Shown: positions 26,093-34,489 of the stretch, one piece after another | Layout of the letters: each line of letters starts with the position of its first letter | Position numbering within the stretch: position 1 is the first letter of the stretch | Origin: LMUY01 sp965199095 | GTDB lineage: Bacteria > Pseudomonadota > Alphaproteobacteria > Acetobacterales > Acetobacteraceae | Length of the DNA stretch: 64,000 bases | Reading direction: 5' to 3' | Assembly (NCBI GenBank): GCA_965199095.1 | Contig: CBDAQM010000004.1 | Coordinates: 310,001 to 374,000, forward strand | Notes under the pieces: generated by a model | Told to the model about the DNA's origin: nothing | The model's input: the letters and a program-made list of their open reading frames with translations, nothing else | Databases searched by the model: none | Position numbers and translations under genes: made by a program

Positions 26093-27301
26093 TCAGACGA
26101 CTTTCAGGAACGTCAGCGCGCCGTTCTTCACCACCATGTAGCGGAACTTGCAGTCCTGGATGTCGCCGATCGCGGTGAAGTCGCAGGGACCGCTGGCGCC
26201 CTCGTAATTCACCTCGCCCCCTTTCGCGAGCACCGCCAGCCCGTCCACCGCGCTGTACACCTTCATCCCGTCCCCTTGGGAGACCCGGCGCACCGTGTCG
26301 CGGATCGCCGTTCCGGTCGTCGCCTTCGCCCGGGCGATCGACAGCGCCACCAGGCTCATCCAGTCCACTGCCTGGCTTTCGTACGAATCCGGGCTCGCCT
26401 CGCCCAGCAGCTTGACCGCGTTGGCATAGGCCGGGGAGTCGATGTCGGCCGATGGCTGCACGGTGTAGGTGCCCTCCGTCACCTCCTTCGGCAGCGCCTG
26501 CACCGACTTGTCGGGCAGTGCGTAGGATTGGGTGAAGCGGCCGCCTTCATAGTCGGCGCGATACAGGTCGCGCAGCAGCACGGCCACGTCGGGCGTGTAG
26601 CCGTTGAGGTAGATCATGTCCGGCTTGTCGCGCAGGATCTGGTCGACTTCGGAGCGGTAGCTGGTCTTGTCGGTCTCGTAGATCAGCCCGGCCACCAGGG
26701 CGGAGCCGTGCTGGCCCAGCACCTCCTTCACCCGGTCCTGCGTCGGCTGCGCGAAGGGCGACTGGACGGACATGATGGCGACCCGCTTGGCGCCGGTTGC
26801 GGCGATGAACTCGGCTTGCTTGGCGCCTTGCAGCGCGGTGTTGGGCTGCGTCCGGATCAGGTAGCCCTGATGCGGCAGCTTGGTGATGCTGTCCGCGCCG
26901 GACGTGGTGGTGAGGAACGTCTTGCTTTCCCAGCAGACCGGCGCCACCGCGGTCGTCACGGCGGAGGCCCAGGTGCCCATGATGACGGGCACCTTGTCCA
27001 CGTCCACCAGCTTGCGCGCGGCGCGCACCGCGGCGTCCGGATTGGTCTGGTCGTCCTCCACCACGAGAGTGATCTTGCGGCCAAGCAGCCCGCCCACGCC
27101 GTTGACCTGCTCGGCTACGGCCCGGATCGCCTTCAGAATGCGCGGCCCGTCGACGCCGCCGGCGCCGGTCAGCGGCGTCAGCACGCCGAGCGCCAGCGGC
27201 GCCTCCTGCGCGCGCAGGAGGGCGGGCGTGGCCAGGCCCGCCGCGGCGCCGGCCAGTATGGTGCGCCGGGTGGGATGAAGTCGGGTCGTCGTTTCGGTCA
27301 T
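26093..27301 (-). CDS. Branched-chain-type ABC transporter substrate-binding protein
   Basis: A 402-residue periplasmic binding protein of the LivJ/Peripla_BP_6 family. The N-terminus HPTRRTILAGAAAGLATPAL has a twin-arginine-like signal, so Tat export is possible. LALGVLTPLTGAGGVDGPRILKA starts the mature domain, and WASAVTTAVAPVCW and AALSIARAKATTG fit the family. It is followed directly by the two permease genes. The ligand cannot be named. Confidence 0.9.
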   Translation of the reverse strand: MTETTTRLHPTRRTILAGAAAGLATPALLRAQEAPLALGVLTPLTGAGGVDGPRILKAIRAVAEQVNGVGGLLGRKITLVVEDDQTNPDAAVRAARKLVDVDKVPVIMGTWASAVTTAVAPVCWESKTFLTTTSGADSITKLPHQGYLIRTQPNTALQGAKQAEFIAATGAKRVAIMSVQSPFAQPTQDRVKEVLGQHGSALVAGLIYETDKTSYRSEVDQILRDKPDMIYLNGYTPDVAVLLRDLYRADYEGGRFTQSYALPDKSVQALPKEVTEGTYTVQPSADIDSPAYANAVKLLGEASPDSYESQAVDWMSLVALSIARAKATTGTAIRDTVRRVSQGDGMKVYSAVDGLAVLAKGGEVNYEGASGPCDFTAIGDIQDCKFRYMVVKNGALTFLKVV

Positions 27302-27355
27302 GTCAACCTCGTGTTAGGGCTGTTCAATCTTGAACATGTCGCATCATGCTTTATC

Positions 27356-27544
27356 ATGCAGGCCATGATGGGAAAGCGGATTGCAGCGGGCAGAGTGGCC
27401 TCTGGCGGCACGGAGCCTGCCAAGCCGGCAATGCGTGGCACGACCGCCGCGGACCTGAACAAGCTCTTCCGCGGCATGGATGCCAAGTTGCAGCGGATCG
27501 AGCGGTTGATCGCGAAGACGGAACGGACCCTGGCCCGGAAATAG
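27356..27544 (+). CDS. Small basic hypothetical protein
   Basis: A 62-residue frame from the ATG at 27356 (other ATGs at 27365 and 27368). The C-terminal half (AADLNKLFRGMDAKLQRIER) forms an amphipathic helix. It lies 12 bp before another short coiled-coil gene on the same strand, and both break the run of minus-strand transporter genes. No family is recognised, and the gene is tentative. Confidence 0.45.
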   Translation: MQAMMGKRIAAGRVASGGTEPAKPAMRGTTAADLNKLFRGMDAKLQRIERLIAKTERTLARK

Positions 27545-27556
27545 GCGTCTGCGCTG

Positions 27557-27865
27557 ATGCCGTCCTTCGCTGATATCTGGCGAACCGCCAAGAAGATCGA
27601 CAGCCTCCTTGAACTCGAAGAGCGGCAAAATAAGAGCCTTGCAGTCTTGGCCGACCGGCTCACGGCCATTGAGCGCCGTATGGACCGTTTGGAGGCGCGT
27701 GAAGAGATTGTGGTTGCCAAGGCCGAAGGTGCAGCCCGATCCGCAGCAGCCATCGTCGGCACCGCGTCCGTGGCGGATCTCTCCCGTCGGATTGGAATAC
27801 TGGAAGAGCGGGCTGCAACAGGGGCCGCAGCGACGCCGAAGAAGCGGCTCAAGCGCGACCCCTAA
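27557..27865 (+). CDS. Coiled-coil hypothetical protein
   Basis: A 102-residue protein beginning MPSFADIWRTAKKIDSLLEL. Residues about 15-60 (RLTAIERRMDRLEAREEIVV) and 72-90 have heptad-type spacing, so a coiled coil is likely. It ends with a basic tail (KKRLKRDP). Small proteins with this start are found near phage-like or plasmid genes, but I cannot assign a family. With the gene at 27356 it forms a small plus-strand pair between the livJHM and livGF halves of the transporter cluster. Confidence 0.6.
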   Translation: MPSFADIWRTAKKIDSLLELEERQNKSLAVLADRLTAIERRMDRLEAREEIVVAKAEGAARSAAAIVGTASVADLSRRIGILEERAATGAAATPKKRLKRDP

Positions 27866-27879
27866 TTTCGGCGCCGGGG

Positions 27880-28587
27880 CTACCCACCAAGAAAAATCCG
27901 CCTGATCTCCGGGTCGGCGGCAAGCGTGCTGGCGGTTCCCGTGGCGCCGGTGCGACCATCCACCAGCACGTAGGCGCGGTCGGAGATCGCCAGCGCCTCA
28001 TTCGCATTCTGCTCCACCAGCGCCACCGCGAGCCCACCCTGGTTGATCGACTGTATCTGCACGAACAGTTCCTGCGCAGCCTTTGGCGATAGCCCGGCAG
28101 ACGGCTCGTCCAGCAGCAGCAGCACGGGCGCCACCATCAGCGCCATGCCCATCGCCAGCAACTGCCGCTCCCCGCCCGACAGGGTGCGCGCCGCCTGCCG
28201 CCGCTTGCGGCCCAGCACGGGGAAGCGCTGCATGGCGTCCTCCATCCGGCGCGGCACCTGCCTTGGGTCGACATAGCCGCCCATCTCCAGGTTCTCCCGC
28301 ACCGTCATGGTGGGAAATACGTTGTGCTCCTGCGGGACATAGGCGATGCCGCGCCGGGCCAGCTCCGGCGGCGGCAGCCCGGCGACCGGGCGGTCCTGCA
28401 AGGTGATCGACCCCTCGGACGGGGTCAGCAGCCCGGCGATCGACTTCAGCAGCGTGGACTTGCCCGCGCCGTTCGGCCCGATGATGCAGACGATTTCGCC
28501 GGGCTCCACGGCGAAATCCAGCCCCTTCAGGATGTGGTCCGCTGCCGAGTAGCCAGCGACGATGCCCGACACGGTCAGGAGACCCAA
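27880..28587 (-). CDS. Branched-chain-type ABC transporter ATP-binding protein (LivF family)
   Basis: A 235-residue ABC ATPase of the LivF type. Walker A is GPNGAGKSTLLKSIAG, the signature is LSGGERQLLAMGMALM, Walker B is LLLLDEPSAGLSP, and the family block GIAYVPQEHNVFPTMTVREN is present. It overlaps the LivG-type gene by 13 bp, and the two ATPases serve one transporter with the permeases at 24293-26092. Confidence 0.93.
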   Translation of the reverse strand: MGLLTVSGIVAGYSAADHILKGLDFAVEPGEIVCIIGPNGAGKSTLLKSIAGLLTPSEGSITLQDRPVAGLPPPELARRGIAYVPQEHNVFPTMTVRENLEMGGYVDPRQVPRRMEDAMQRFPVLGRKRRQAARTLSGGERQLLAMGMALMVAPVLLLLDEPSAGLSPKAAQELFVQIQSINQGGLAVALVEQNANEALAISDRAYVLVDGRTGATGTASTLAADPEIRRIFLGG

Positions 28588-29345
28588 CGCTTGCCCCCCA
28601 TATAGGCGTCCTGCACGGCGTCATCCGCCGCGACCTGCTCGAAGCTGCCTTCGGTCAGCCGCCGCCCCTCCGCCATGACGATGACGTGGTCGCAGAGCCG
28701 GGCGATCATGTCCATCTGATGCTCGATCAGGACGAGCGTGATGCCGTCGGCCACGATCTCCTGCAACCGCTCGCCGATCTCGCGCGACAGGGTGGGGTTC
28801 ACCCCGGCCAGCGGCTCGTCCAGCAGGATCAGCTTCGGCTCGGTCATCAGGGCGCGGCCGATCTCCAGCAGCTTCTTCTGGCCGCCGGACAGGGCGGCTG
28901 CCGGGTTGTCGAGCACGTGGGACAGCCGCAGGCGCTGCGCTATGGCCGCCGCCCGGTCCTGCAGCGCCGCCTCGCGCGCCAGCATCGCGCGGGTGCGCAG
29001 CAGGGCGGCCAGCACGCCCTCGCCGGGCTGCGCCGCGCCGTATAGCAGCAGGTTCTCCCGCACGGTCAGCCGGGGGCAGCCGCGGGCGATCTGGAAGGTG
29101 CGGACCAGGCCGGCCCGCGTGATCTGGTCCGGCCGCCAGCCGGTGATGTCGACGCCATCGAACAGGATGCGGCCGGTGCTGGGTGGCACGACGCCGGACA
29201 GGCAGTTGAACAGCGTGGTCTTGCCCGCGCCGTTCGGCCCGATCAGTCCGGTGATGCCGCCGGCGACGACGCTCAGGTCCACGCCGTTGAGCGCGTGCAC
29301 GCCGTAGAAGTGGCGGGTGACGTCACGGACCTCCAGCAACGCCAT
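28575..29345 (-). CDS. Branched-chain-type ABC transporter ATP-binding protein (LivG family)
   Basis: A 256-residue ABC ATPase of the LivG type. Walker A is GPNGAGKTTLFNCLSG, the signature is LSGGQKKLLEIGRALM, Walker B is LILLDEPLAGVNP, and the late helix EHQMDMIARLCDHVIVM is typical. It is the first gene of the livGF pair. The region upstream (29346-29602) contains a palindromic repeat but no gene. Confidence 0.93.
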   Translation of the reverse strand: MALLEVRDVTRHFYGVHALNGVDLSVVAGGITGLIGPNGAGKTTLFNCLSGVVPPSTGRILFDGVDITGWRPDQITRAGLVRTFQIARGCPRLTVRENLLLYGAAQPGEGVLAALLRTRAMLAREAALQDRAAAIAQRLRLSHVLDNPAAALSGGQKKLLEIGRALMTEPKLILLDEPLAGVNPTLSREIGERLQEIVADGITLVLIEHQMDMIARLCDHVIVMAEGRRLTEGSFEQVAADDAVQDAYMGGKRWVS

Positions 29346-29463
29346 CTCACCCTCCGACGCCCCATGATCCGATCAGCGGGCATCCGGGCCGGTAAGCTAA
29401 AGCAGCATCCATGCCACCCTTTTGCCGCGATGGGCCGCAAGGCGGACTGAGGCGAGTCGGCTG

Positions 29464-29600
29464 TTATACCAACGGGCGTTTGTCTCGACTCTTCGGTGGG
29501 CTGAAGCCCACCCTACTTCCACAATGTCTTCAAAAAGGCAAAAAGGTAGGGTGGGCTTCAGCCCACCTCTTCGTGTCAGTGCCATTGCCGGCTGGTATTA
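29464..29600. repeat. Palindromic miniature repeat with TAATACCA-type tips
   Basis: A 137-bp element with imperfect inverted tips (TTATACCAACGGGCG on the left, GGCTGGTATTA on the right). Inside are two inverted copies of the core GGTGGGCTTCAGCCCACC-type hairpin (29500-29517 and 29552-29569). A second member of the same family lies at 42830-42940. It sits between the livG start and the end of the secreted protein gene. Confidence 0.75.
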
Positions 29601-29602
29601 GG

Positions 29603-29956
29603 CTAATAGCCCCTTGCTGCTCCATCCCGAAGGCTGGATGCACCATTCGTCGCCGCCGAGGCGGTGCTGCCGTTGCCTGCCTGGGGCGCATAGACGAAGC
29701 CGGGCGGAAGCCCCTCGGCTGGTTCCCCGGCAGATGCGGCGGGGGCGGTGGAGCCGGGCCCGCGCAACAGATCGCACGTCCAGCGCCATCCAGCCTGACG
29801 ACCCGTCAACAGGCCGCCACGATCATAGTCGCACCGGCACCCGCCTTCGCTCACTTGCCCGTCGAGCGCCGCCGTGCAGCGCGGCAGCATCGGCTGCGTC
29901 GCGGCGGCGAAGCCGGTCAGGCAAAGTGCGGCGGTGATGGCGGCGATGCGCGTCAT
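29603..29956 (-). CDS. Secreted hypothetical protein
   Basis: A 117-residue protein with an N-terminal signal peptide (MTRIAAITAALCLTGFAAA). The mature part has several cysteines (PRCTAALDGQ, EGGCRCDYDRGG, WTCDLLRG), so disulfides in the periplasm are likely. The C-terminus is rich in Ala, Gly and Ser. It lies between the livG upstream region and the PEP mutase-like gene. The family is unknown. Confidence 0.6.
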   Translation of the reverse strand: MTRIAAITAALCLTGFAAATQPMLPRCTAALDGQVSEGGCRCDYDRGGLLTGRQAGWRWTCDLLRGPGSTAPAASAGEPAEGLPPGFVYAPQAGNGSTASAATNGASSLRDGAARGY

Positions 29957-30002
29957 GCCGCGAGTGTGGACGCCACATCTTACCGCCGCGTGAAGGCCCC
30001 GG

Positions 30003-30875
30003 TCAGCCGGGGCGCAGGAAACGCGCGGTCCACTCGTCGTACTCTGCGGCGCGGGTCGCGCTGCGTGTCACCGCGGCCGAGGCCAGGCCGCCGATTTCGC
30101 CCGGCGGCACGCCGTCGCGCAACGCCTGCAACGTGTCGTGGATGGCGCGGATGGAGGCCGCGAACGGCTGATGCCCTTGTAGGCTGATCCGCACGCCGGC
30201 GGCGGCCAGCGCCGGGCGGTCCCCCAGGGCAGGCGGTGCGCTGCCCAGGATGATCGGCAGGCTGGTGGCGGCGGCCAAGGCGGCCAACTGTCCGGGATCG
30301 GTCACGCCGGTGAAGAACAGCGCGTCCGGCCCCAGCGCGGCATAGGCCCGCGCCCGCGCCACCGCATCGTCCAGCCCGGTGACCGCGACGGCGCTGGTGC
30401 GCGCCACCACCGCCAGCGCCGGGTCATCGCGCGCGGCCAGTGCGGCGGCGATCTTCCCTGCACCCTCCACGATGGAGAGCAGGGTCGGCTTGACCGTGCC
30501 GAACGGTGTCGGCAGGTCCGTGTCCTCGATCGTCAGGGCCGCAACCCCGGCCGCCTCCAGCTCCTGCACCGTGCGCATCACGTTGAGCGCGTTGCCGTAA
30601 CCGTGGTCCGCATCCACCAGCAGCGGCAGGTCCGCCGCGCGGCAGATGCGGCGGGCTTGCCCGGCGAACTCCGTCAACGTCAGCAGGACGAGATCCGGCG
30701 CCCCCAGCACCGCGAGCGAGGCGACCGAGCCCGCGAACATCGCCAGTTCAAACCCGAGCGAGCCTGCGATTCGGGCGGAGATCGCGTCATGCACCGAGGC
30801 TGGATGGATGCAGGCTTCGCCCGTCAGCAACTCGCGGAGGCGTTGGCGCATGCGGTGAGCCTTGGTGCCTGCCAT
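30003..30875 (-). CDS. Isocitrate lyase/PEP mutase family enzyme (oxaloacetate decarboxylase-like)
   Basis: A 290-residue beta/alpha-barrel enzyme of the isocitrate lyase/PEP mutase superfamily. The metal-binding DADHGYGNALNVMRTVQELEA block and AALTIEDTDLPTPFG are visible. The family includes oxaloacetate decarboxylase, methylisocitrate lyase and carboxyphosphonoenolpyruvate mutase. Lack of the Lys-Lys-Cys-Gly motif of isocitrate lyases argues for the decarboxylase-like subgroup. The exact substrate is inference. Confidence 0.82.
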   Translation of the reverse strand: MAGTKAHRMRQRLRELLTGEACIHPASVHDAISARIAGSLGFELAMFAGSVASLAVLGAPDLVLLTLTEFAGQARRICRAADLPLLVDADHGYGNALNVMRTVQELEAAGVAALTIEDTDLPTPFGTVKPTLLSIVEGAGKIAAALAARDDPALAVVARTSAVAVTGLDDAVARARAYAALGPDALFFTGVTDPGQLAALAAATSLPIILGSAPPALGDRPALAAAGVRISLQGHQPFAASIRAIHDTLQALRDGVPPGEIGGLASAAVTRSATRAAEYDEWTARFLRPG

Positions 30876-30937
30876 CTTTCGACTCCGCCCTGGCTGTTGA
30901 CGCCGTCATCCTGCAGGCCCGGCCACGCCAAGCAAAA

Positions 30938-30963
30938 GGGGCGCCATCGGCTGATGGCGCCCC
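30938..30963 (-). terminator. Rho-independent terminator
   Basis: A perfect 11-bp GC-rich stem (GGGGCGCCATC / GATGGCGCCCC) with a 4-nt loop. On the minus strand it is followed by TTTTG. It lies 26 bp after the stop of the small cysteine-motif gene (30990-31205), so it ends that transcript before the PEP mutase-like gene. Confidence 0.88.
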
Positions 30964-30989
30964 TGCAACCGCGCGGTGGTCGGTGCGGC

Positions 30990-31205
30990 TCAGTCGGCCG
31001 TGCCGGCCGCGATCGTGTCGGCGCTGAAATGGCCGCACCAGTCAGCCGACGACACGACCGGCCACAGGCCAGGCGCGTCGGCGCTGGGCTGCGTCACGGG
31101 CGGGTTAAAGCGGCAGAGGCCCTCATCGGCCTGCGGCTTGGCAATGTGGTCATCGAAGAACTTGCACTTGGTGCAGGCGACATCTTGGGTCTGGGCCAGT
31201 GACAT
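30990..31205 (-). CDS. Small four-cysteine protein (CxxC ... C ... WCG)
   Basis: A 71-residue protein beginning MSLAQTQDVACTKCKFFDDH. Its cysteines are CxxC at about 11-14, one in GLCRFNPP, and one in WCGHF, a spacing that looks like a metal or Fe-S/zinc site. I have seen this C..C..C-PP-WCG pattern in small unannotated proteobacterial proteins, but no function is known to me. An AGGAG site lies 8 bp before the ATG, and a strong terminator follows, so it is a stand-alone gene. Confidence 0.75.
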   Translation of the reverse strand: MSLAQTQDVACTKCKFFDDHIAKPQADEGLCRFNPPVTQPSADAPGLWPVVSSADWCGHFSADTIAAGTAD

Positions 31206-31456
31206 AACGTGTTCTCCTGATCGGTGACGAAGCAGTACCGGTATGACGCACGATAGGCATTGTTGTTCCCGCAACGCAAATGAAGTTATCACACAGGTCT
31301 GCGAATACTTGGCGAATGCGAGTAAGTCGCAGCTTGGTCGCCATTAAGAACGATTTGCATTTGCGTGTCGCGGACCGACGCGACGCCGCCGTGATCCAGC
31401 ACCCGCAGCGAACGCAGGTGGCACCGGGCGCGTTAGGCTGGGCTGGAGGGTTATAC

Positions 31457-31780
31457 ATGCGTTATCTCATGCCTGCGCTCGGCGCCGCGATCGCCTTGGC
31501 CGGGGGCGACAAGCTCGCCGGGAACCGGGGCTATGACCGCCTGTTCCAGCATCTTGGCTGGTCGAACGACGCCAAGCTGGCGGCCGCTGCGGCGGAAACA
31601 CTTGGCGGCGTGCTCATGATGCCGCGCGCAACCCGGCGTCTCGGCGGCGCCCTCGTGGCAATCGCCTCGACAGCGATCCTCGCCAGCGAACTCACCCACC
31701 GCGACGCCAAGCTCGCGGCGCCGCGCGGGCTCGTCCTGCTGTCCGGCCTGTTCGCTCTGCTGGCGACCGCGCGCGGGTAG
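31457..31780 (+). CDS. DoxX-like small membrane protein
   Basis: A 107-residue protein beginning MRYLMPALGAAIALAGGDKL, with about four hydrophobic segments ending in PRGLVLLSGLFALLATARG. The segment order resembles the DoxX/DoxD-like membrane family. A GGAGG site lies 7 bp before the ATG. It is followed after 48 bp by the two-component regulator genes on the same strand, so co-transcription is possible. Confidence 0.65.
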   Translation: MRYLMPALGAAIALAGGDKLAGNRGYDRLFQHLGWSNDAKLAAAAAETLGGVLMMPRATRRLGGALVAIASTAILASELTHRDAKLAAPRGLVLLSGLFALLATARG

Positions 31781-31828
31781 CCGCCGGGCCGTTGTAGCCG
31801 AAGGCTTCGGCCGCCGAGAGGGGCAACG

Positions 31829-32518
31829 ATGCGCGTGCTGGTCATCGAGGACGACGCCGCGACTGCCGATTACATCGCGCGCGGCCTGTCCCAGGCGGGC
31901 CACGCGACCGAGATCGCCCGGAATGGCAAGGACGGCCTGTTCCTCGCCATGTCCGAGGCGTTCGACGTCATCGTGACCGACCGCATGCTGCCGGCGCCGG
32001 ACGGGCTGGCCATCATCCGGGCCTTGCGCGCGTCGTCCGTGACGACTCCCGTCCTGGTCCTGACCGCCCTGGGCGAGGTGGAGCGCCGGGTCGAAGGGCT
32101 GGACGCCGGCGCGGACGACTACCTCGCCAAGCCGTTCGCGTTCTCGGAGCTGTACGCACGGGTGCGCGCGCTCGCCCGGCGCGGCGCCCCGTCCGAGGCG
32201 GAGCAGACCGAGCTGGTGGTCGGCCCGCTGCGCATGGACCTGCTGCGTCGCACGGTGTTGCGGGACGGCGTCGCCATCGAGTTGCTGCCGACGGAATGGC
32301 GGCTGCTGGAATACATGATGCGGCACCCGGGCCAGGTCGTCACGCGGACGATGCTGCTGGAGCGCGTGTGGGATTTCGCCTTCGATCCGACGACCAACGT
32401 CGTGGACGTCCATGTCAGCCGGTTGCGCCGTAAGCTGGAAGTCCCGAACGGCCCGCCGCTGATCCGCACCGTCAGGGGCGCCGGATACGTGCTTGATGGC
32501 CGACCCAGCGCGGCATAG
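31829..32518 (+). CDS. OmpR/PhoB-type response regulator
   Basis: A 229-residue response regulator. The receiver domain (about 1-115) has acidic residues EDD at 7-9, the phosphoacceptor Asp51 in DVIVTDRMLP and the Lys in YLAKPF. The winged-helix DNA-binding domain (about 128-225) includes LPTEWRLLEYMMRHPGQVVT and NVVDVHVSRLRRKL. The next gene begins inside its last codons, so it pairs with that kinase. Confidence 0.93.
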   Translation: MRVLVIEDDAATADYIARGLSQAGHATEIARNGKDGLFLAMSEAFDVIVTDRMLPAPDGLAIIRALRASSVTTPVLVLTALGEVERRVEGLDAGADDYLAKPFAFSELYARVRALARRGAPSEAEQTELVVGPLRMDLLRRTVLRDGVAIELLPTEWRLLEYMMRHPGQVVTRTMLLERVWDFAFDPTTNVVDVHVSRLRRKLEVPNGPPLIRTVRGAGYVLDGRPSAA

Positions 32519-33833
32519 CCCCGTCCGGCGGCTGCTGCACAGCTTCGCCCTCCGCACCGCGCTGGTGTTCGCAGCGGCGGCGCTGTTGCTGTCGCTGCTC
32601 GGGGCTGGCTGGGGTTGGATCCGGGCCGAAACCGCGTTGCGGCAGGAGCTGGACCTGCTGCTGGCCGGGGAGGCGGAAGGGCTGATCCGCGACTACCAGG
32701 CCATCGGCCCCGACGTCCTGCTGGATGCCGCCCGCGCATCGGCCCGGCGCGACGCGCTGCTGCTCGTCCTCGTGCAAACCGCCGACGGCCAGACCCTCGC
32801 CGGCCGCATCGTCGGCGCGCCAGCAGCGTTGCGCGGTTTCACGACGCTGCACGCGCCGGGCGAGCCGCCGCTGCGCGCGTTGGGCGCGCTGCTGCCCGGC
32901 GGCATCAACCTCATCGTCGCGGCCCGGCTGTCGGCGGCGGAGGACGCGGCGCGCGCCCTGGCCTGGACCCCGCTTGCCGCCGCGCTGGGGGCGGGGGCGC
33001 TGGCCTTGCTGCTGGGCTTCGTGGCGGCGCGCGCGCTGGAACGCCGCCTGGCGTCGGTGTCGGACGTGGCGCGGCTGGTGACGGCGGGCGACCTGTCGCA
33101 CCGCCTGCCGCAATCCGGCCGCGACGACGAGTTCGACCGGCTGGTGGTGACCGTCAACGGCATGCTGGAGCGGATCGAGGCGCTGATGGCGGTGCAGCGC
33201 CAGGTGACGGACGACATCGCCCATGATTTGCGCGGCCCGCTGCAGCGGCTGCGGCAGATGCTGGAAGGGGCGCTGGCGGAGGCTGGCGACGCCTCGGTGC
33301 TGACGGCGGCCATCACCGAGCTGGACACGGTGCTGGAGACCTTCGCCGCCCTGCTGCGGATCGCACGGGCCGAGGCGGGCGCCGGCAGCCGGCAGGACGT
33401 CGACCTCTCGGCCCTGGTGCAGGCCATCGCCGACGCATACGCCCCGGTGGCCGAGGAAGCCGGCCGGCCGTTCCACATCGACGTTGCCCCCGGGCTGCGC
33501 CTGTGGGGCGACCCGGCGCTGCTGCAACGCATGCTGGCGAACCTGCTGGACAATGCGCTGACGCATGGCGCGGGCCGCATCACCGTGTCGCTGCAGTCCG
33601 GCCCCGTGCTGGTGGTGGCGGATGCGGGACCGGGCATTCCGCGGGCTGAGCAGGAGGCGGTGTTGCGGCGGTTCGTCCGCCTGGACCGCAGCCGCGGCAC
33701 CCCCGGCACCGGGCTGGGCCTGGCGCTGGTCAAGGCGGCCGCCCAGGCGCATCACGGCACGGTCGAATTGGACGCGGCCCAGCCTGGCGGGACCGGGCTG
33801 GCGGTGCGGGTCACGTTTTCCCCACCGGGGTGA
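32496..33833 (+). CDS. Sensor histidine kinase
   Basis: A 445-residue membrane histidine kinase partnered with the regulator just upstream (overlap of 23 bp). There are two membrane helices (about 20-45 and 155-178) around a periplasmic sensor region, then HAMP (VARLVTAGDLSHRLPQSGRD). The phosphoacceptor is His243 in DIAHDLRGPLQRL, followed by HATPase boxes N (NLLDNALTHG), G1 (VADAGPGIP) and G2 (GTGLGLALVKA). The start is the ATG at 32496. The signal is unknown. Confidence 0.92.
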   Translation: MADPARHSPVRRLLHSFALRTALVFAAAALLLSLLGAGWGWIRAETALRQELDLLLAGEAEGLIRDYQAIGPDVLLDAARASARRDALLLVLVQTADGQTLAGRIVGAPAALRGFTTLHAPGEPPLRALGALLPGGINLIVAARLSAAEDAARALAWTPLAAALGAGALALLLGFVAARALERRLASVSDVARLVTAGDLSHRLPQSGRDDEFDRLVVTVNGMLERIEALMAVQRQVTDDIAHDLRGPLQRLRQMLEGALAEAGDASVLTAAITELDTVLETFAALLRIARAEAGAGSRQDVDLSALVQAIADAYAPVAEEAGRPFHIDVAPGLRLWGDPALLQRMLANLLDNALTHGAGRITVSLQSGPVLVVADAGPGIPRAEQEAVLRRFVRLDRSRGTPGTGLGLALVKAAAQAHHGTVELDAAQPGGTGLAVRVTFSPPG

Positions 33834-33845
33834 TGAAGCGGGTGG

Positions 33846-34478
33846 TCAGGCCGCCAGGGCGCCGCGCCAATACTCCGCCAGCGCCTCGGCAAGTTCGATC
33901 GCGAACGGCGGATGCAGCACGGCGGGCGCGGCATCGTCCGCCAGTCCCGGCGGCGCGGCCTGCCACAGCCCGCGCGTCAACGCGAAACTCCGCATCAGCA
34001 GCCGCACGCCGCGTCCGGTGGGCACCCGCAGCGCTTGCTCGACCGCGAGGCCGGCCTGGCCCAGCCGCGCGACGAAGGCGGCCTTGAAGGCGTGGAGTTC
34101 GACGGGTGCGATATTTTTCTCCAGCACGCCGTAGCTCAGGCTGTCGAGGCGAAGCAGCTCCGGATGCTGTCCCACATGCGCGACAAAGGCGGCGAGGAAG
34201 GCGGCCACCTTGTCGGACCGCCGGCCCCGCGTGCGCAGGAACGTCGTTTCGACCAGATCCAGCGCCTCGTTGCAGGCCTGGAGCAGGAGGGCGAGGAAGA
34301 TTTCTTCCTTGGTGTGGAAGTACAGATAGACCGTGCCCTTCGCCAGCCCGGCGGCGGCGGCGATGTCGGCGGCGGCGGGCAGGGTCCCGTGGCTGGCATT
34401 GAACAGGGTGCGGGCGGCGGCCAGGATCGCCTGCCGCCGTGCCGTCTTATCCGCCGCGTCCAGCGCGTGCCGTGCCAT
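33846..34478 (-). CDS. TetR/AcrR family regulator
   Basis: A 210-residue TetR-type repressor. The DNA-binding domain (about 10-60) contains RQAILAAARTLF and the helix-turn-helix ADIAAAAGLAKGTVYLYFHTKEE. The C-terminal ligand domain is variable. I chose the ATG at 34478 because sequence further upstream belongs to the palindromic element at 34490. The gene lies downstream of an SDR gene whose promoter carries two palindromes of TetR operator type, so it likely controls that gene. Confidence 0.9.
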   Translation of the reverse strand: MARHALDAADKTARRQAILAAARTLFNASHGTLPAAADIAAAAGLAKGTVYLYFHTKEEIFLALLLQACNEALDLVETTFLRTRGRRSDKVAAFLAAFVAHVGQHPELLRLDSLSYGVLEKNIAPVELHAFKAAFVARLGQAGLAVEQALRVPTGRGVRLLMRSFALTRGLWQAAPPGLADDAAPAVLHPPFAIELAEALAEYWRGALAA

Positions 34479-34489
34479 GCGGGCGGCGT

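Noticed and set aside
27298..27852. A 184-residue minus-strand frame across the two small plus-strand genes
   Set aside because: Its sequence is Ser/Arg/Ala-rich with no structure, while the plus-strand frames have coiled-coil patterns. It is treated as a shadow.
31206..31456. Fur-like box around ATTTGCATTTGCG upstream of the DoxX-like gene
   Set aside because: There is only a partial repeat of ATTTGC without the symmetry of a Fur or Irr site.
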